Origin: Pseudomonas putida
Lineage (GTDB): Bacteria; Pseudomonadota; Gammaproteobacteria; Pseudomonadales; Pseudomonadaceae
NCBI RefSeq assembly: GCF_025905425.1
Contig: NZ_CP109603.1
Span: 1,028,001 to 1,092,000 of the forward strand
Direction: 5' to 3'
Length of the DNA: 64,000 nt
The translations under genes were made by a program, and so were the position numbers. Numbering within the stretch: position 1 is the stretch's first letter; each line of letters starts with the position of its first letter. This document shows positions 1 through 7,273 of this stretch, piece by piece. The notes beneath the pieces were generated by a model. That model saw nothing but the letters and a program-made list of their open reading frames with translations, was not told the DNA's origin and searched no databases.

Positions 1-298
1 CGTCGAAGAATTCGTTGCCGCCAGCCCGCTTGGCGAACTGCTGCCCACCGCTGCTACGGTGCTGCGCGAAATGCGCGACACCGGCAAACTCGACTACCCT
101 GACCTGAGCACGCCGCAACCCGCCTGGGTGGCCCTGCTTGGGCGCAGCCTGAACCTGGACAGCACCCTGCGGGCCAGCCTCAGTGGTGCTAACGCCGAGG
201 CCTGGCGAGAGGCCTTGGTCACTGCAGGCGTGCGCAGCAGCCGCCTTGAAGTCGGTACGGCCTCCACCGATGGCCTGCACTTGGAACTGATCCGTTGA
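1..298 (+). CDS. C-terminal part of an unidentified protein (5' truncated by window edge)
   Basis: An open frame enters at position 2 and ends with TGA at 296-298, giving about 98 residues of the C-terminus. The visible part is soluble-looking, rich in Ala and Leu, with no membrane segment and no motif I recognise. Its stop is followed without any gap by the ATG of the next gene, so the two are probably co-transcribed and translationally coupled. I do not recognise the family and assign no function. An internal ATG at 59 exists, but the frame stays open upstream of it with similar composition, so the gene most likely begins outside the window. Confidence 0.6.
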   Translation, partial: VEEFVAASPLGELLPTAATVLREMRDTGKLDYPDLSTPQPAWVALLGRSLNLDSTLRASLSGANAEAWREALVTAGVRSSRLEVGTASTDGLHLELIR

Positions 299-1357
299 AT
301 GAGCGTCACCATGGCCAATAACGACCGCCTGCTGATCCAGATCGTCCTGCTGGCGTTGCTCGGCGCTGCCCTGTGGGTCATGGCACCGTTCATCTCGGCG
401 CTGCTGTGGGGGGCCATTCTGGCCTTTGCCAGCTGGCCGTTGATGCGCTTGCTGACGCGCGTGCTGGGCGGCCGCGAAACGCTGGCCGCAAGTTTGCTGA
501 CCGCAGCCTGGATCCTCATCGTGGCATTGCCGCTGGTCTGGCTGGGTTTCAACCTGGCCGATCATATCCGTGATGCCACGGCGTTTGTCCGTGACGTGCA
601 GGTGGACGGCCTGCCCGATGCACCGGCCTGGCTGGGCAGCATTCCCCTGGTGGGTGAGCGCATGGTCAATTGGTGGCAATCGCTCGACCAGCAAGGTGCG
701 GCCTTGATCGCTTCGATCAAGCCTTACCTGGGTCAGGTGGGCAACTGGTTGCTCGCACGCAGCGCGCAGATCGGGAGCGGAATGCTCGAACTGAGCCTGA
801 GTCTGGTCTTCGTGTTCTTCTTCTACCGGGACGGCCCGCGTTTGTCGGCGTTCGTGCTGCGCCTGCTGCAGCGCTTGACGGGGGATCGCGCCGATTACTA
901 CTTGGAACTGGTGGCCGGCACCGTGCAGCGGGTGGTCAACGGCGTGATCGGCACGGCAGCGGCCCAGGCCCTGCTGGCGCTGATCGGTTTCCTGATAGCC
1001 GGGGTACCAGGGGCCATCGTGCTGGGCCTGGTGACCTTCATGCTCAGCCTGATCCCCATGGGCCCGCCGCTGGCGTGGATCCCCGCTACTGCCTGGTTGG
1101 CGTGGCAAGGCGAATACGGCATGGCGGTGTTCCTGGGCATCTGGGGTACTTTCGTTATCAGCGGCGTGGACAACGTGCTCAAGCCGTACCTGATCAGCCG
1201 TGGCGGCAACTTGCCGCTGGTCATCGTGTTGCTGGGCGTGTTCGGTGGCTTGATCGCCTTTGGTTTCATTGGCCTGTTCATCGGGCCGACCTTGCTGGCG
1301 GTGGGGTACAGCCTGCTGCTGGACTGGAGCCGCAACGCCGGGCAGCAGACCCTGTAG
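299..1357 (+). CDS. AI-2E family (PerM/TqsA-like) membrane transporter
   Basis: A 352-residue polytopic membrane protein of the AI-2E/PerM permease family, usual length about 340-370. The N-terminus has two adjacent hydrophobic segments (about residues 10-50), a third at about 60-80, an amphipathic extracytoplasmic stretch at about 85-155, and then a C-terminal bundle of helices at about 160-345. The C-terminal half has the glycine/proline-rich loops typical of the family (for example IPMGPPLAWIPA and FGGLIAFGFIGLFIGPTLLA). Members export small molecules or ions; the substrate here cannot be told. The ATG at 299 abuts the preceding stop; a second ATG at 311 is an alternative start. It precedes the kdp operon on the same strand by 118 bp. 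Confidence 0.85.
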   Translation: MSVTMANNDRLLIQIVLLALLGAALWVMAPFISALLWGAILAFASWPLMRLLTRVLGGRETLAASLLTAAWILIVALPLVWLGFNLADHIRDATAFVRDVQVDGLPDAPAWLGSIPLVGERMVNWWQSLDQQGAALIASIKPYLGQVGNWLLARSAQIGSGMLELSLSLVFVFFFYRDGPRLSAFVLRLLQRLTGDRADYYLELVAGTVQRVVNGVIGTAAAQALLALIGFLIAGVPGAIVLGLVTFMLSLIPMGPPLAWIPATAWLAWQGEYGMAVFLGIWGTFVISGVDNVLKPYLISRGGNLPLVIVLLGVFGGLIAFGFIGLFIGPTLLAVGYSLLLDWSRNAGQQTL

Positions 1358-1475
1358 GAGCGTATTTTTACGCATTCTTTATGCCCCCGCTTACCCCTTG
1401 ATCTCGCCCCTTTACGCCCCTTCCTCGGACAATTTCCCCAAAGCGGCCTAAGCCGCACCACGGGGAGCTCCACAC

Positions 1476-1565
1476 ATGAACATGCTCGACGGGCTGTCAC
1501 TGCTGCTGGCAGTGGCATTGGCTATTTACCTGCTGGTGGCGCTGCTGCGCGCCAATCGCAGCTAG
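1476..1565 (+). CDS. kdpF: KdpF, small subunit of the Kdp K+-transporting ATPase
   Basis: A 29-residue peptide, nearly all one hydrophobic helix ending in a positively charged tail (LLRANRS). It begins at an ATG preceded by a GGGGAG ribosome-binding site. KdpF is normally 29-30 residues and stabilises the KdpABC complex in the inner membrane. Its stop is 9 bp before the ATG of kdpA, the usual kdpFABC order. The size, hydrophobicity and position together make the call secure. Confidence 0.9.
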   Translation: MNMLDGLSLLLAVALAIYLLVALLRANRS

Positions 1566-1574
1566 GGAGTGGCC

Positions 1575-3269
1575 ATGCACAGTTACGACTTTGCCTTGTT
1601 ACTGGCGTTTTTCCTCATCGTGCTGCTACCGGCACCTTGGCTCGGGCGGTTCTTCTACAAGGTGATGGAAGGCCAGCGCACTTGGCTGACACCTGTATTG
1701 GGCCCGGTAGAACAGGCCAGCTATCGGCTGGCGGGCGTTCGCGCCGACCAGGAGCAGAACTGGAAGCAATACACACTGGCCTTGTTGGCCTTCAACCTGG
1801 CCGGGTTCCTACTGCTGTTTGCCGTGCTGTTGCTGCAGGGCTATCTGCCGCTCAACCCACAGCACCTTCCCGGCCAGGAGTGGTCGCTGGCGTTCAACAC
1901 CGCCGTAAGCTTCGTCACCAACACCAACTGGCAGGGGTACAGCGGCGAGGCATCGGTCAGCTACCTGAGCCAGATGCTCGGCTTGACCGTGCAGAACTTC
2001 GTCAGCGCCGCCACTGGGTTGGCGGTGCTCGTGGCCCTGTGTCGTGGCATTGCCCGCCGCTCGACCACCACCCTGGGCAACTTCTGGGTCGACATGACCC
2101 GCGCCACGCTCTATGGGCTGCTGCCCCTGTGCCTGGTGCTGGCGCTGCTGCTGGTCTGGCAGGGCGTGCCACAGACCTTTGCCGACTACGCTCACGCGCT
2201 GACCCTGCAAGGCAGTGACCAGACCATCCCGCTCGGCCCTGCGGCCAGCCAGATCGCCATCAAGCAGTTGGGCACCAATGGCGGCGGCTTCTTCGGCGTC
2301 AACTCGGCGCACCCGTTCGAAAACCCCACCGCCTGGAGCAACCTGTTCGAGGTGGCGTCGATCATCCTCATCCCGGTGGCGCTGGTGTTCACCTTCGGCC
2401 ACTACGTGAAGGACCTGCGCCAGAGCCGGGCGATTCTCGCCTGCATGCTGAGCCTGTTCCTCATCGGCGGGGCTACCGCGTTGTGGTCCGAACACCAGCC
2501 CAACCCGGCACTGCAGAGCCCCCAGGTTCAGCAGAGCGCCCCCATGGAGGGCAAGGAAAGCCGCTTTGGCACCACCGGCTCGGTGCTGTGGACGGTGACC
2601 ACCACAGCGGCATCCAACGGCTCGGTCAATGCCATGCACGACAGCCTCAACCCGCTGACCGGCATGGTCGCGATGGTCAACATGATGGTCGGTGAGGTGA
2701 TCTTCGGCGGCGTTGGCGCGGGGCTCTACGGCATGCTGTTGTTCGTGCTGATCGCCGTGTTCCTGGCCGGCTTGATGATTGGCCGTACGCCGGAATACCT
2801 GGGCAAGAAACTGCAGGCGCGTGAGGTGCAACTGCTGGTGGCGACCTTGCTGGTGATGCCGGTTGGCGTGCTGGTGCTGGGCGCCATCGCCGCCAGCCTG
2901 CCGGGCCCGGCGGGTGCGGTGAGCAACCCTGGTGCCCATGGCTTCAGCCAACTGCTGTACGCCTACACCTCCGGCACCGCCAACAACGGTTCGGCCTTTG
3001 CCGGTTTCGGTGCCAACACGGTGTACCACAACCTGATGATCGGCCTGGCCATGCTGATCGGCCGCTTCGGCTACATCCTGCCGATACTGGCGCTGGCCGG
3101 CAGCCTGGCGGCGAAAAAAAGCGCGCCCCAAGGGCTCAACAGCTTCCCCACTCACGGCCCACTGTTCACCGGCCTGTTGCTGGTGACCATTTTGTTGGTG
3201 GGTGGCCTGACCTTCCTGCCGACCTTGGCCCTTGGGCCAATCGCCGAATACCTGAGCCTGGGCTTCTGA
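1575..3269 (+). CDS. kdpA: KdpA, K+-translocating subunit of the Kdp ATPase
   Basis: A 564-residue inner-membrane protein with about ten hydrophobic segments. It forms the K+ selectivity filter and channel-like part of the KdpFABC high-affinity potassium pump. Filter-type loops are visible, including [18 protein letters not shown] near residues 229-246 and the [15 protein letters not shown] loop in the C-terminal third. A GTG six bases upstream is in frame, but GGGAG at 1565-1569 sits 5 bp before the ATG at 1575, so the ATG is chosen. The gene lies 9 bp after kdpF and 10 bp before kdpB in one operon. Confidence 0.96.
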   Translation: MHSYDFALLLAFFLIVLLPAPWLGRFFYKVMEGQRTWLTPVLGPVEQASYRLAGVRADQEQNWKQYTLALLAFNLAGFLLLFAVLLLQGYLPLNPQHLPGQEWSLAFNTAVSFVTNTNWQGYSGEASVSYLSQMLGLTVQNFVSAATGLAVLVALCRGIARRSTTTLGNFWVDMTRATLYGLLPLCLVLALLLVWQGVPQTFADYAHALTLQGSDQTIPLGPAASQIAIKQLGTNGGGFFGVNSAHPFENPTAWSNLFEVASIILIPVALVFTFGHYVKDLRQSRAILACMLSLFLIGGATALWSEHQPNPALQSPQVQQSAPMEGKESRFGTTGSVLWTVTTTAASNGSVNAMHDSLNPLTGMVAMVNMMVGEVIFGGVGAGLYGMLLFVLIAVFLAGLMIGRTPEYLGKKLQAREVQLLVATLLVMPVGVLVLGAIAASLPGPAGAVSNPGAHGFSQLLYAYTSGTANNGSAFAGFGANTVYHNLMIGLAMLIGRFGYILPILALAGSLAAKKSAPQGLNSFPTHGPLFTGLLLVTILLVGGLTFLPTLALGPIAEYLSLGF

Positions 3270-3279
3270 GGAAACCAAC

Positions 3280-5334
3280 ATGAATATGCCCATTCCTGAA
3301 GTAAAAGCCCTCCACAGCGCCAAGGACCAGACGCGCTTCGCCGCGCTCTGGCGCCCGGCCCTGGTACAGGCCTTCGTCAAGCTGGACCCGCGGCAGCTCA
3401 AGCGCTCGCCGGTGATGCTCGTGGTTGCCCTGACCGCCGTGCTCACCACCATCCTGTGCGTTGCCCCAGGCAGCGGCGTGAGCACCGCTGTTGCAGTGCA
3501 GATTGCCCTGTGGCTGTGGTTCACCGTGCTGTTCGCCAACTTTGCCGAAGCCCTGGCCGAAGGCCGTGGCAAGGCCCGCGCCGACAGCCTCAAGGCGGGG
3601 AGCCAGGGGCTGACTGCCCAGCGGCGCAACAGCGCTGGCGCATTCGAGACGGTCGTCGCCAGCGAGCTGCGCAAGGGCGATGTGGTTAAGGTGATCGCGG
3701 GTGAGTTGATCCCGGGCGATGGTGAAGTGCTCGAAGGCATTGCCGCAGTCAACGAGGCGGCGATCACCGGTGAGTCCGCGCCGGTGATCCGCGAGTCCGG
3801 CGGCGACCGGTCGGCGGTGACCGGCAACACGCGGCTGGTGTCCGACTGGCTGCTGATTCGCATCACCAGCAACCCTGGCGAATCGACCCTGGACCGCATG
3901 ATCGCGCTGGTCGAAGGGGCCAAACGGCAGAAGACGCCCAACGAGATAGCCCTGGATATCCTGCTGATCGGCCTGACCCTGATCTTCCTGGTCGTGGTGG
4001 TGACCTTGCAGCCGTTCGCCCACTTCGCCGGCGGTAGCCTGCCGTTGATCTTCCTGGCCGCACTGCTGGTGACGTTGATCCCCACCACCATTGGCGGCCT
4101 GCTGTCGGCCATTGGCATTGCCGGCATGGACCGCCTGGTCCGGCTCAATGTCATCGCCCGCTCCGGCCGCGCGGTGGAGGCGGCGGGCGACGTGCACACC
4201 CTGATGCTCGACAAGACCGGCACCATCACCTTCGGCAACCGCCGCTGCAGCGCGCTGCATGCGGCACCGGGCATCACGGCCAAGGAACTGGGGGAGGGCG
4301 CCCTGTTTGCCTCGCTGGCCGACGACACGGCCGAGGGCAAGTCGATTGTCGAGTACCTGCGCCAGTTGCACGACTTCGTCGAACCGTCCGGGGAGCAGCT
4401 CGAACCTATTGCCTTCAGCGCCGAGACCCGGTTGTCGGGGGTCGACTTCCAGCAGCGCCGCTACCGCAAGGGCGCTGTCGATGCGGTACTGGCCTTTGTC
4501 GGCCTGCAACGGCTCGAAATACCGCCGGCACTGGGCCGCGAGGTCGAGCGTATCGCCCAGAGTGGTGGCACGCCGCTGCTGGTGTGTGTCGACAAGCGCC
4601 TGCTTGGGGTGATCCACCTCAAGGATGTGGTCAAGCCCGGTATTCGCGAGCGCTTTGCCGAACTGCGCAAGCTGGGCATCCGCACCGTGATGGTGACCGG
4701 GGACAACCCGCTGACTGCCGCAGCCATTGCCGCCGAGGCCGGGGTCGATGATGTGCTGGCCGAGGCCACCCCAGAGAAGAAGCTGGCGCGCATCCGCCAG
4801 GAGCAGAATGACGGCCGCCTGGTCGCCATGTGTGGCGATGGCGCCAACGACGCCCCGGCGCTGGCCCAGGCCGACGTGGGCATGGCCATGAACGACGGCA
4901 CCCAGGCAGCCCGTGAGGCGGCCAACATGGTTGATCTGGACAGCGACCCGACCAAGTTGCTGGACGTGGTCCAGGTGGGCAAGGAACTGCTGGTGACCCG
5001 TGGCGCCTTGACCACCTTCTCCATCGCCAACGATGTGGCCAAGTACTTCGCCATCCTGCCGGCGTTGTTCGCCGCCATTTACCCGCAGCTGGGCGTGCTC
5101 AACCTGATGCACCTGGCCAGCCCGCAGAGTGCGATCTTGTCGGCGATCGTGTTCAACGCGCTGATCATCATCGTGCTGATCCCGCTGGCGCTGCGCGGTG
5201 TACGGGTGCAGGCGGCGAGTGCGGCCCACCTGTTACGGCGCAACCTGCTGATCTACGGCTTGGGCGGGCTCATCGTGCCGTTCGCCGGGATCAAGCTGAT
5301 CGACCTGCTGCTCAATGCTCTGCACCTGGTCTGA
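3280..5334 (+). CDS. kdpB: KdpB, ATPase subunit of the Kdp K+ pump
   Basis: A 684-residue P-type (P1A) ATPase that powers K+ uptake by KdpA. The phosphorylation motif DKTGT starts at Asp311. The actuator motif ITGESAPVI lies near residues 160-168; the serine of its TGES is the site of inhibitory phosphorylation in E. coli KdpB. The hinge motif [12 protein letters not shown] is in the C-terminal half. N-terminal, central and C-terminal hydrophobic segments are present. The length matches E. coli KdpB (682). A GAGGAAA site precedes the ATG. No key residue is missing. Confidence 0.97.
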   Translation: MNMPIPEVKALHSAKDQTRFAALWRPALVQAFVKLDPRQLKRSPVMLVVALTAVLTTILCVAPGSGVSTAVAVQIALWLWFTVLFANFAEALAEGRGKARADSLKAGSQGLTAQRRNSAGAFETVVASELRKGDVVKVIAGELIPGDGEVLEGIAAVNEAAITGESAPVIRESGGDRSAVTGNTRLVSDWLLIRITSNPGESTLDRMIALVEGAKRQKTPNEIALDILLIGLTLIFLVVVVTLQPFAHFAGGSLPLIFLAALLVTLIPTTIGGLLSAIGIAGMDRLVRLNVIARSGRAVEAAGDVHTLMLDKTGTITFGNRRCSALHAAPGITAKELGEGALFASLADDTAEGKSIVEYLRQLHDFVEPSGEQLEPIAFSAETRLSGVDFQQRRYRKGAVDAVLAFVGLQRLEIPPALGREVERIAQSGGTPLLVCVDKRLLGVIHLKDVVKPGIRERFAELRKLGIRTVMVTGDNPLTAAAIAAEAGVDDVLAEATPEKKLARIRQEQNDGRLVAMCGDGANDAPALAQADVGMAMNDGTQAAREAANMVDLDSDPTKLLDVVQVGKELLVTRGALTTFSIANDVAKYFAILPALFAAIYPQLGVLNLMHLASPQSAILSAIVFNALIIIVLIPLALRGVRVQAASAAHLLRRNLLIYGLGGLIVPFAGIKLIDLLLNALHLV

Positions 5335-5344
5335 GGAGGCCGCC

Positions 5345-5896
5345 ATGAACACTTATGTACGCCCGGCGCTGAGCCTGGCCTTGCTGATGACGTTGGTCAC
5401 TGGCGCGTTGTATCCGTTGGCGGTGACCGGCATTGCCCAGGTCGCCTTCCCTGAACAGGCCAATGGCAGCTTGGTGCGTGATGAACGCGGCGAGGTGCGC
5501 GGCTCGGCCCTGATCGCTCAGGATTTCCAAGGCGATGGCTGGTTCCATTCGCGACCTTCGGCAGGGGCTTATGCCACCGTGTCCAGCAGTGCCAGCAATC
5601 TGTCGCCGAGCAACCCGGCGCTGGCCGAACGGGTAGGCAGCGATGCTGCGAAGCTGTATCGGGCTGAGCAAGGCCCGGTGCCTCAAGCCTTGCTGACCAC
5701 CTCCGGCAGTGGCCTGGACCCGCAGTTGCCGCCGGAGGCGGTGGCTTATCAGGTATCGCGTGTGGCAGAGGCTCGCAAGGTGCCCGTTGAGCGCTTGCAA
5801 GCCCTGGTGGAAGAGGCCACCCTCCACCCATTGATCGGGCCGCCTGTGGTCAATGTCCTGGCCCTGAACCAGGCCTTGGAGCGTTTGGGGAACTGA
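5345..5896 (+). CDS. kdpC: KdpC, accessory subunit of the Kdp K+ pump
   Basis: A 183-residue protein with one N-terminal membrane helix (about residues 8-28) and a periplasmic domain. It contains the family motifs [28 protein letters not shown] and [11 protein letters not shown]. KdpC joins KdpA and KdpB and increases nucleotide affinity. The frame is open upstream to 5315, but the ATG at 5345 has a strong GAGGAGG site and leaves the expected short gap after kdpB. It is the last structural gene of kdpFABC; a REP and an insertion sequence separate it from kdpDE. Confidence 0.96.
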   Translation: MNTYVRPALSLALLMTLVTGALYPLAVTGIAQVAFPEQANGSLVRDERGEVRGSALIAQDFQGDGWFHSRPSAGAYATVSSSASNLSPSNPALAERVGSDAAKLYRAEQGPVPQALLTTSGSGLDPQLPPEAVAYQVSRVAEARKVPVERLQALVEEATLHPLIGPPVVNVLALNQALERLGN

Positions 5897-5901
5897 TAGT
5901 G

Positions 5902-5945
5902 GGGCCGCTTTGCGGCCCTTCGCGGGCAAGCCCGCTCCCACAGGG
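5902..5945. repeat. Hairpin plus REP sequence after kdpC
   Basis: A 7-bp perfect hairpin (5902-5908 with 5912-5918, loop TTT) is followed directly by a P. putida-type REP at 5917-5945 (CCTTCGCGGGCAAGCCCGCT, then CCCACAGGG). A second REP in the opposite orientation begins at about 5950 and is interrupted at 5961 by the insertion sequence; its remainder lies at 7202-7220. Together they formed an inverted REP pair in the kdpC-kdpD gap before the insertion. Confidence 0.85.
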
Positions 5946-5973
5946 ATGAACGTGTGGGAGCAACTGTCTTCTT

Positions 5974-6057
5974 GTGGAAGCTGGCCTTGCCGGCGATGGG
6001 GCGCGTAGCGCCCCAGGCCCGGCTGTGCCGGGCATCGCCAGCAAGGCTTGCTCCTAC
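5974..6057. repeat. REP-like palindrome cluster inside the 3' end of the insertion sequence
   Basis: Outer arms 5985-5998 (CCTTGCCGGCGATG) and 6033-6046 (CATCGCCAGCAAGG) are inverted with one mismatch. They enclose two perfect 7-bp hairpins with 3-nt loops at 5998-6014 and 6017-6033. The outer sequence resembles a second class of P. putida extragenic palindrome (GTAGGAGCAAGCCTTGC). The transposase stop codon lies at its edge. It could act as a transcription barrier; that role is an inference. Confidence 0.7.
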
Positions 6058-6989
6058 GAATGAGCTATTTGCTCCTTCCAGGGCGTTCCGGTCTTGAGCA
6101 CCGCATTTAGCCTCACTATCAATACTCGCATACACGCCACCACCGATACTTTCGCGCACTTCCCCTGGGCTCGCAGTGCTTTGTAGCGCTCGCAGAAGTC
6201 CTTGTTGTGCCGTATCACCACCCAGCAGGCCATATAGAGCGCCCGCCTGACTTGTGAGCGCCCCCCCCAGATTGAACGCTTGCCCGACTGCTTGCCGCTG
6301 TCCTGGTTGAACGGCGCAACACCGACCAAGGCGGCAATTTCCTTCTTATCCACCTGGCCCAGCTCTGGCAGCAAGGCCATCAGCTTTCCGGCAGTAATCA
6401 GACCAATTCCTTTGACTTGAGTGAGCTGTTTAACCCGGTCATCAGGCAAAGCTGCTGCCTGCTGTGCGATCTCTTGTTCCAGCGCTCGAATTTCACCCTT
6501 CAGATAGGCGATGTGTTGTTCCAACCGCAAACAAACACTGGGAGCCCGCGCCTGCTTCAGGCGCCGCTTGTCATCGTCGCGCTGTTGGACGAAGCGATCC
6601 CGCTGCATAAGCAGTTCGCGCAGCAAGGCCCGCTCGGGTGTCATCACCTGGCAAGGCCGTGGGGGCATAACTTCAGCCAGGTGAGCCAAAACAGCTGCGT
6701 CAATGGGATCGGTCTTGGCGCGTTTACCCATCGACTTGGCAAAGTCCCGGGCACGACTGGGATTGATCCGGCAAACCGGAAAATCGGCATCCTGCAGCGC
6801 TTTGAGGACATTGCACTCGTAGCCACCGGTAGCTTCGAGCAAGACCATTGAAACTGCATACCCGCCAAGCTTTTCGACGAGCAGTTGGAATCCCTTCAAG
6901 TCATTGGAAACACTGAAGTTCACCCCCTCAGGGCGGATGTGAACAGCAAGTGTGGCACTGGAAACATCGATGCCGACAGAGGAAGACAT
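6054..6989 (-). CDS. IS110-family transposase (DEDD recombinase)
   Basis: A full-length 311-residue transposase. The N-terminal RuvC-like domain has the acidic residues Asp8 (VGIDVS), Glu52 (LEATGGYE), Asp94 and Asp97 (KTDPIDAA). A coiled-coil-like stretch follows (about 120-185), then a helix-hairpin-helix (QVKGIGLITAGKLMALLPEL) and the C-terminal Tnp20-type domain. The candidate nucleophilic serine lies in SGKQSGKRSIWGGR (about 231-244). The ATG at 6989 is preceded by AGAGGG; a TTG two codons upstream is less likely. The stop codon falls at the edge of the REP-like palindrome at the element's end. The gene looks intact, so the element may be active. Confidence 0.93.
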   Translation of the reverse strand: MSSSVGIDVSSATLAVHIRPEGVNFSVSNDLKGFQLLVEKLGGYAVSMVLLEATGGYECNVLKALQDADFPVCRINPSRARDFAKSMGKRAKTDPIDAAVLAHLAEVMPPRPCQVMTPERALLRELLMQRDRFVQQRDDDKRRLKQARAPSVCLRLEQHIAYLKGEIRALEQEIAQQAAALPDDRVKQLTQVKGIGLITAGKLMALLPELGQVDKKEIAALVGVAPFNQDSGKQSGKRSIWGGRSQVRRALYMACWVVIRHNKDFCERYKALRAQGKCAKVSVVACMRVLIVRLNAVLKTGTPWKEQIAHS

Positions 6990-7023
6990 GGCCAAACCCT
7001 CTTAAACTCAAGGAGTGAGAGCG

Positions 7024-7165
7024 CTTTGGCTTGGCCCACGCTTGTGATTCGAGATTACGCCCCTCATCCAACTGTTCGGGCTCTCGCCAAAGTGGAACGG
7101 TGAATGGCAGCTTTTGCTCCCACACGTGCTCTGGGCACCTCGGGCTATCAGCTTGCCATTCACCG
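7024..7165 (-). ncRNA. Candidate bridge (seek) RNA of the IS110 element
   Basis: In RNA (- strand) orientation there are two consecutive stem-loops between the element end and the transposase start. The first (7165 to 7098) has a 15-bp stem with one bulge and an internal loop capped by a GTGC/GCAC hairpin (7126-7138). Its 3' side (7127-7114) matches the left flank 5950-5963 over 14 nt, and its 5' side (7146-7141) is complementary to CGGGCT of the right flank at 7204-7209. The second (7092 to 7024) has a 7-bp stem (CTTTGGC/GCCAAAG). Its 5' side (7075-7069) is complementary to CAACTGT at the left end (5961-5967), and its 3' side (7046-7039) equals CACAAGCG at the right end (7198-7205). The matches are seen directly; the bridge-RNA function follows the model known for IS110 elements and is inferred here. 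Confidence 0.7.
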
Positions 7166-7273
7166 CTCTCACTTCAGATTCTATTCCCTCTCCAAGACAC
7201 AAGCGGGCTTGCCCGCGAAGGCCTGCAAAGCAGGCCCAGATTTACCGATCGCCGCACAATCGAAGGATCAAAC

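Larger units (their letters stand above)
5962..7204 (-). mobile_element. IS110-family insertion sequence inserted in a REP (IS1492/ISPpu10-like)
   Basis: A complete element of about 1243 bp carrying one transposase gene on the - strand. The boundaries come from the interrupted REP: the left flank ends GTGTGGGAGC at 5961, and the right flank resumes AGCGGGCTTGCCCGCG at 7202. The trinucleotide AGC is present at both junctions (5959-5961 and 7202-7204), so the ends are uncertain by up to 3 bp. There are no terminal inverted repeats and no longer target duplication, as expected for IS110 elements, which use a DEDD transposase. REP-specific insertion is known for IS1492-like elements of P. putida. 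The element separates kdpFABC from kdpDE without breaking a gene. Confidence 0.85.

Noticed and set aside
1809..4340. Long antisense open frames over kdpA and kdpB
   Set aside because: They are by-products of high-GC third-position bias in the real genes. They have low-complexity, Arg/Gln/His-rich translations and no family features.
5902..5918. Strong terminator of the kdp operon
   Set aside because: The hairpin is good but no T-run follows; it merges into a REP. It is listed only as a repeat.
6417..6851. 144-residue + strand frame inside the insertion sequence
   Set aside because: It is fully antisense to the intact transposase and has no ribosome-binding site or motif. A regulatory antisense RNA there is possible, but nothing in the sequence shows one.
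7031..7273. Upstream extension of kdpD giving a 965-residue protein beginning inside the insertion sequence
   Set aside because: The extension would be encoded by IS and REP sequence and matches no KdpD N-terminus. The ATG at 7274 has a good ribosome-binding site and gives the family length.
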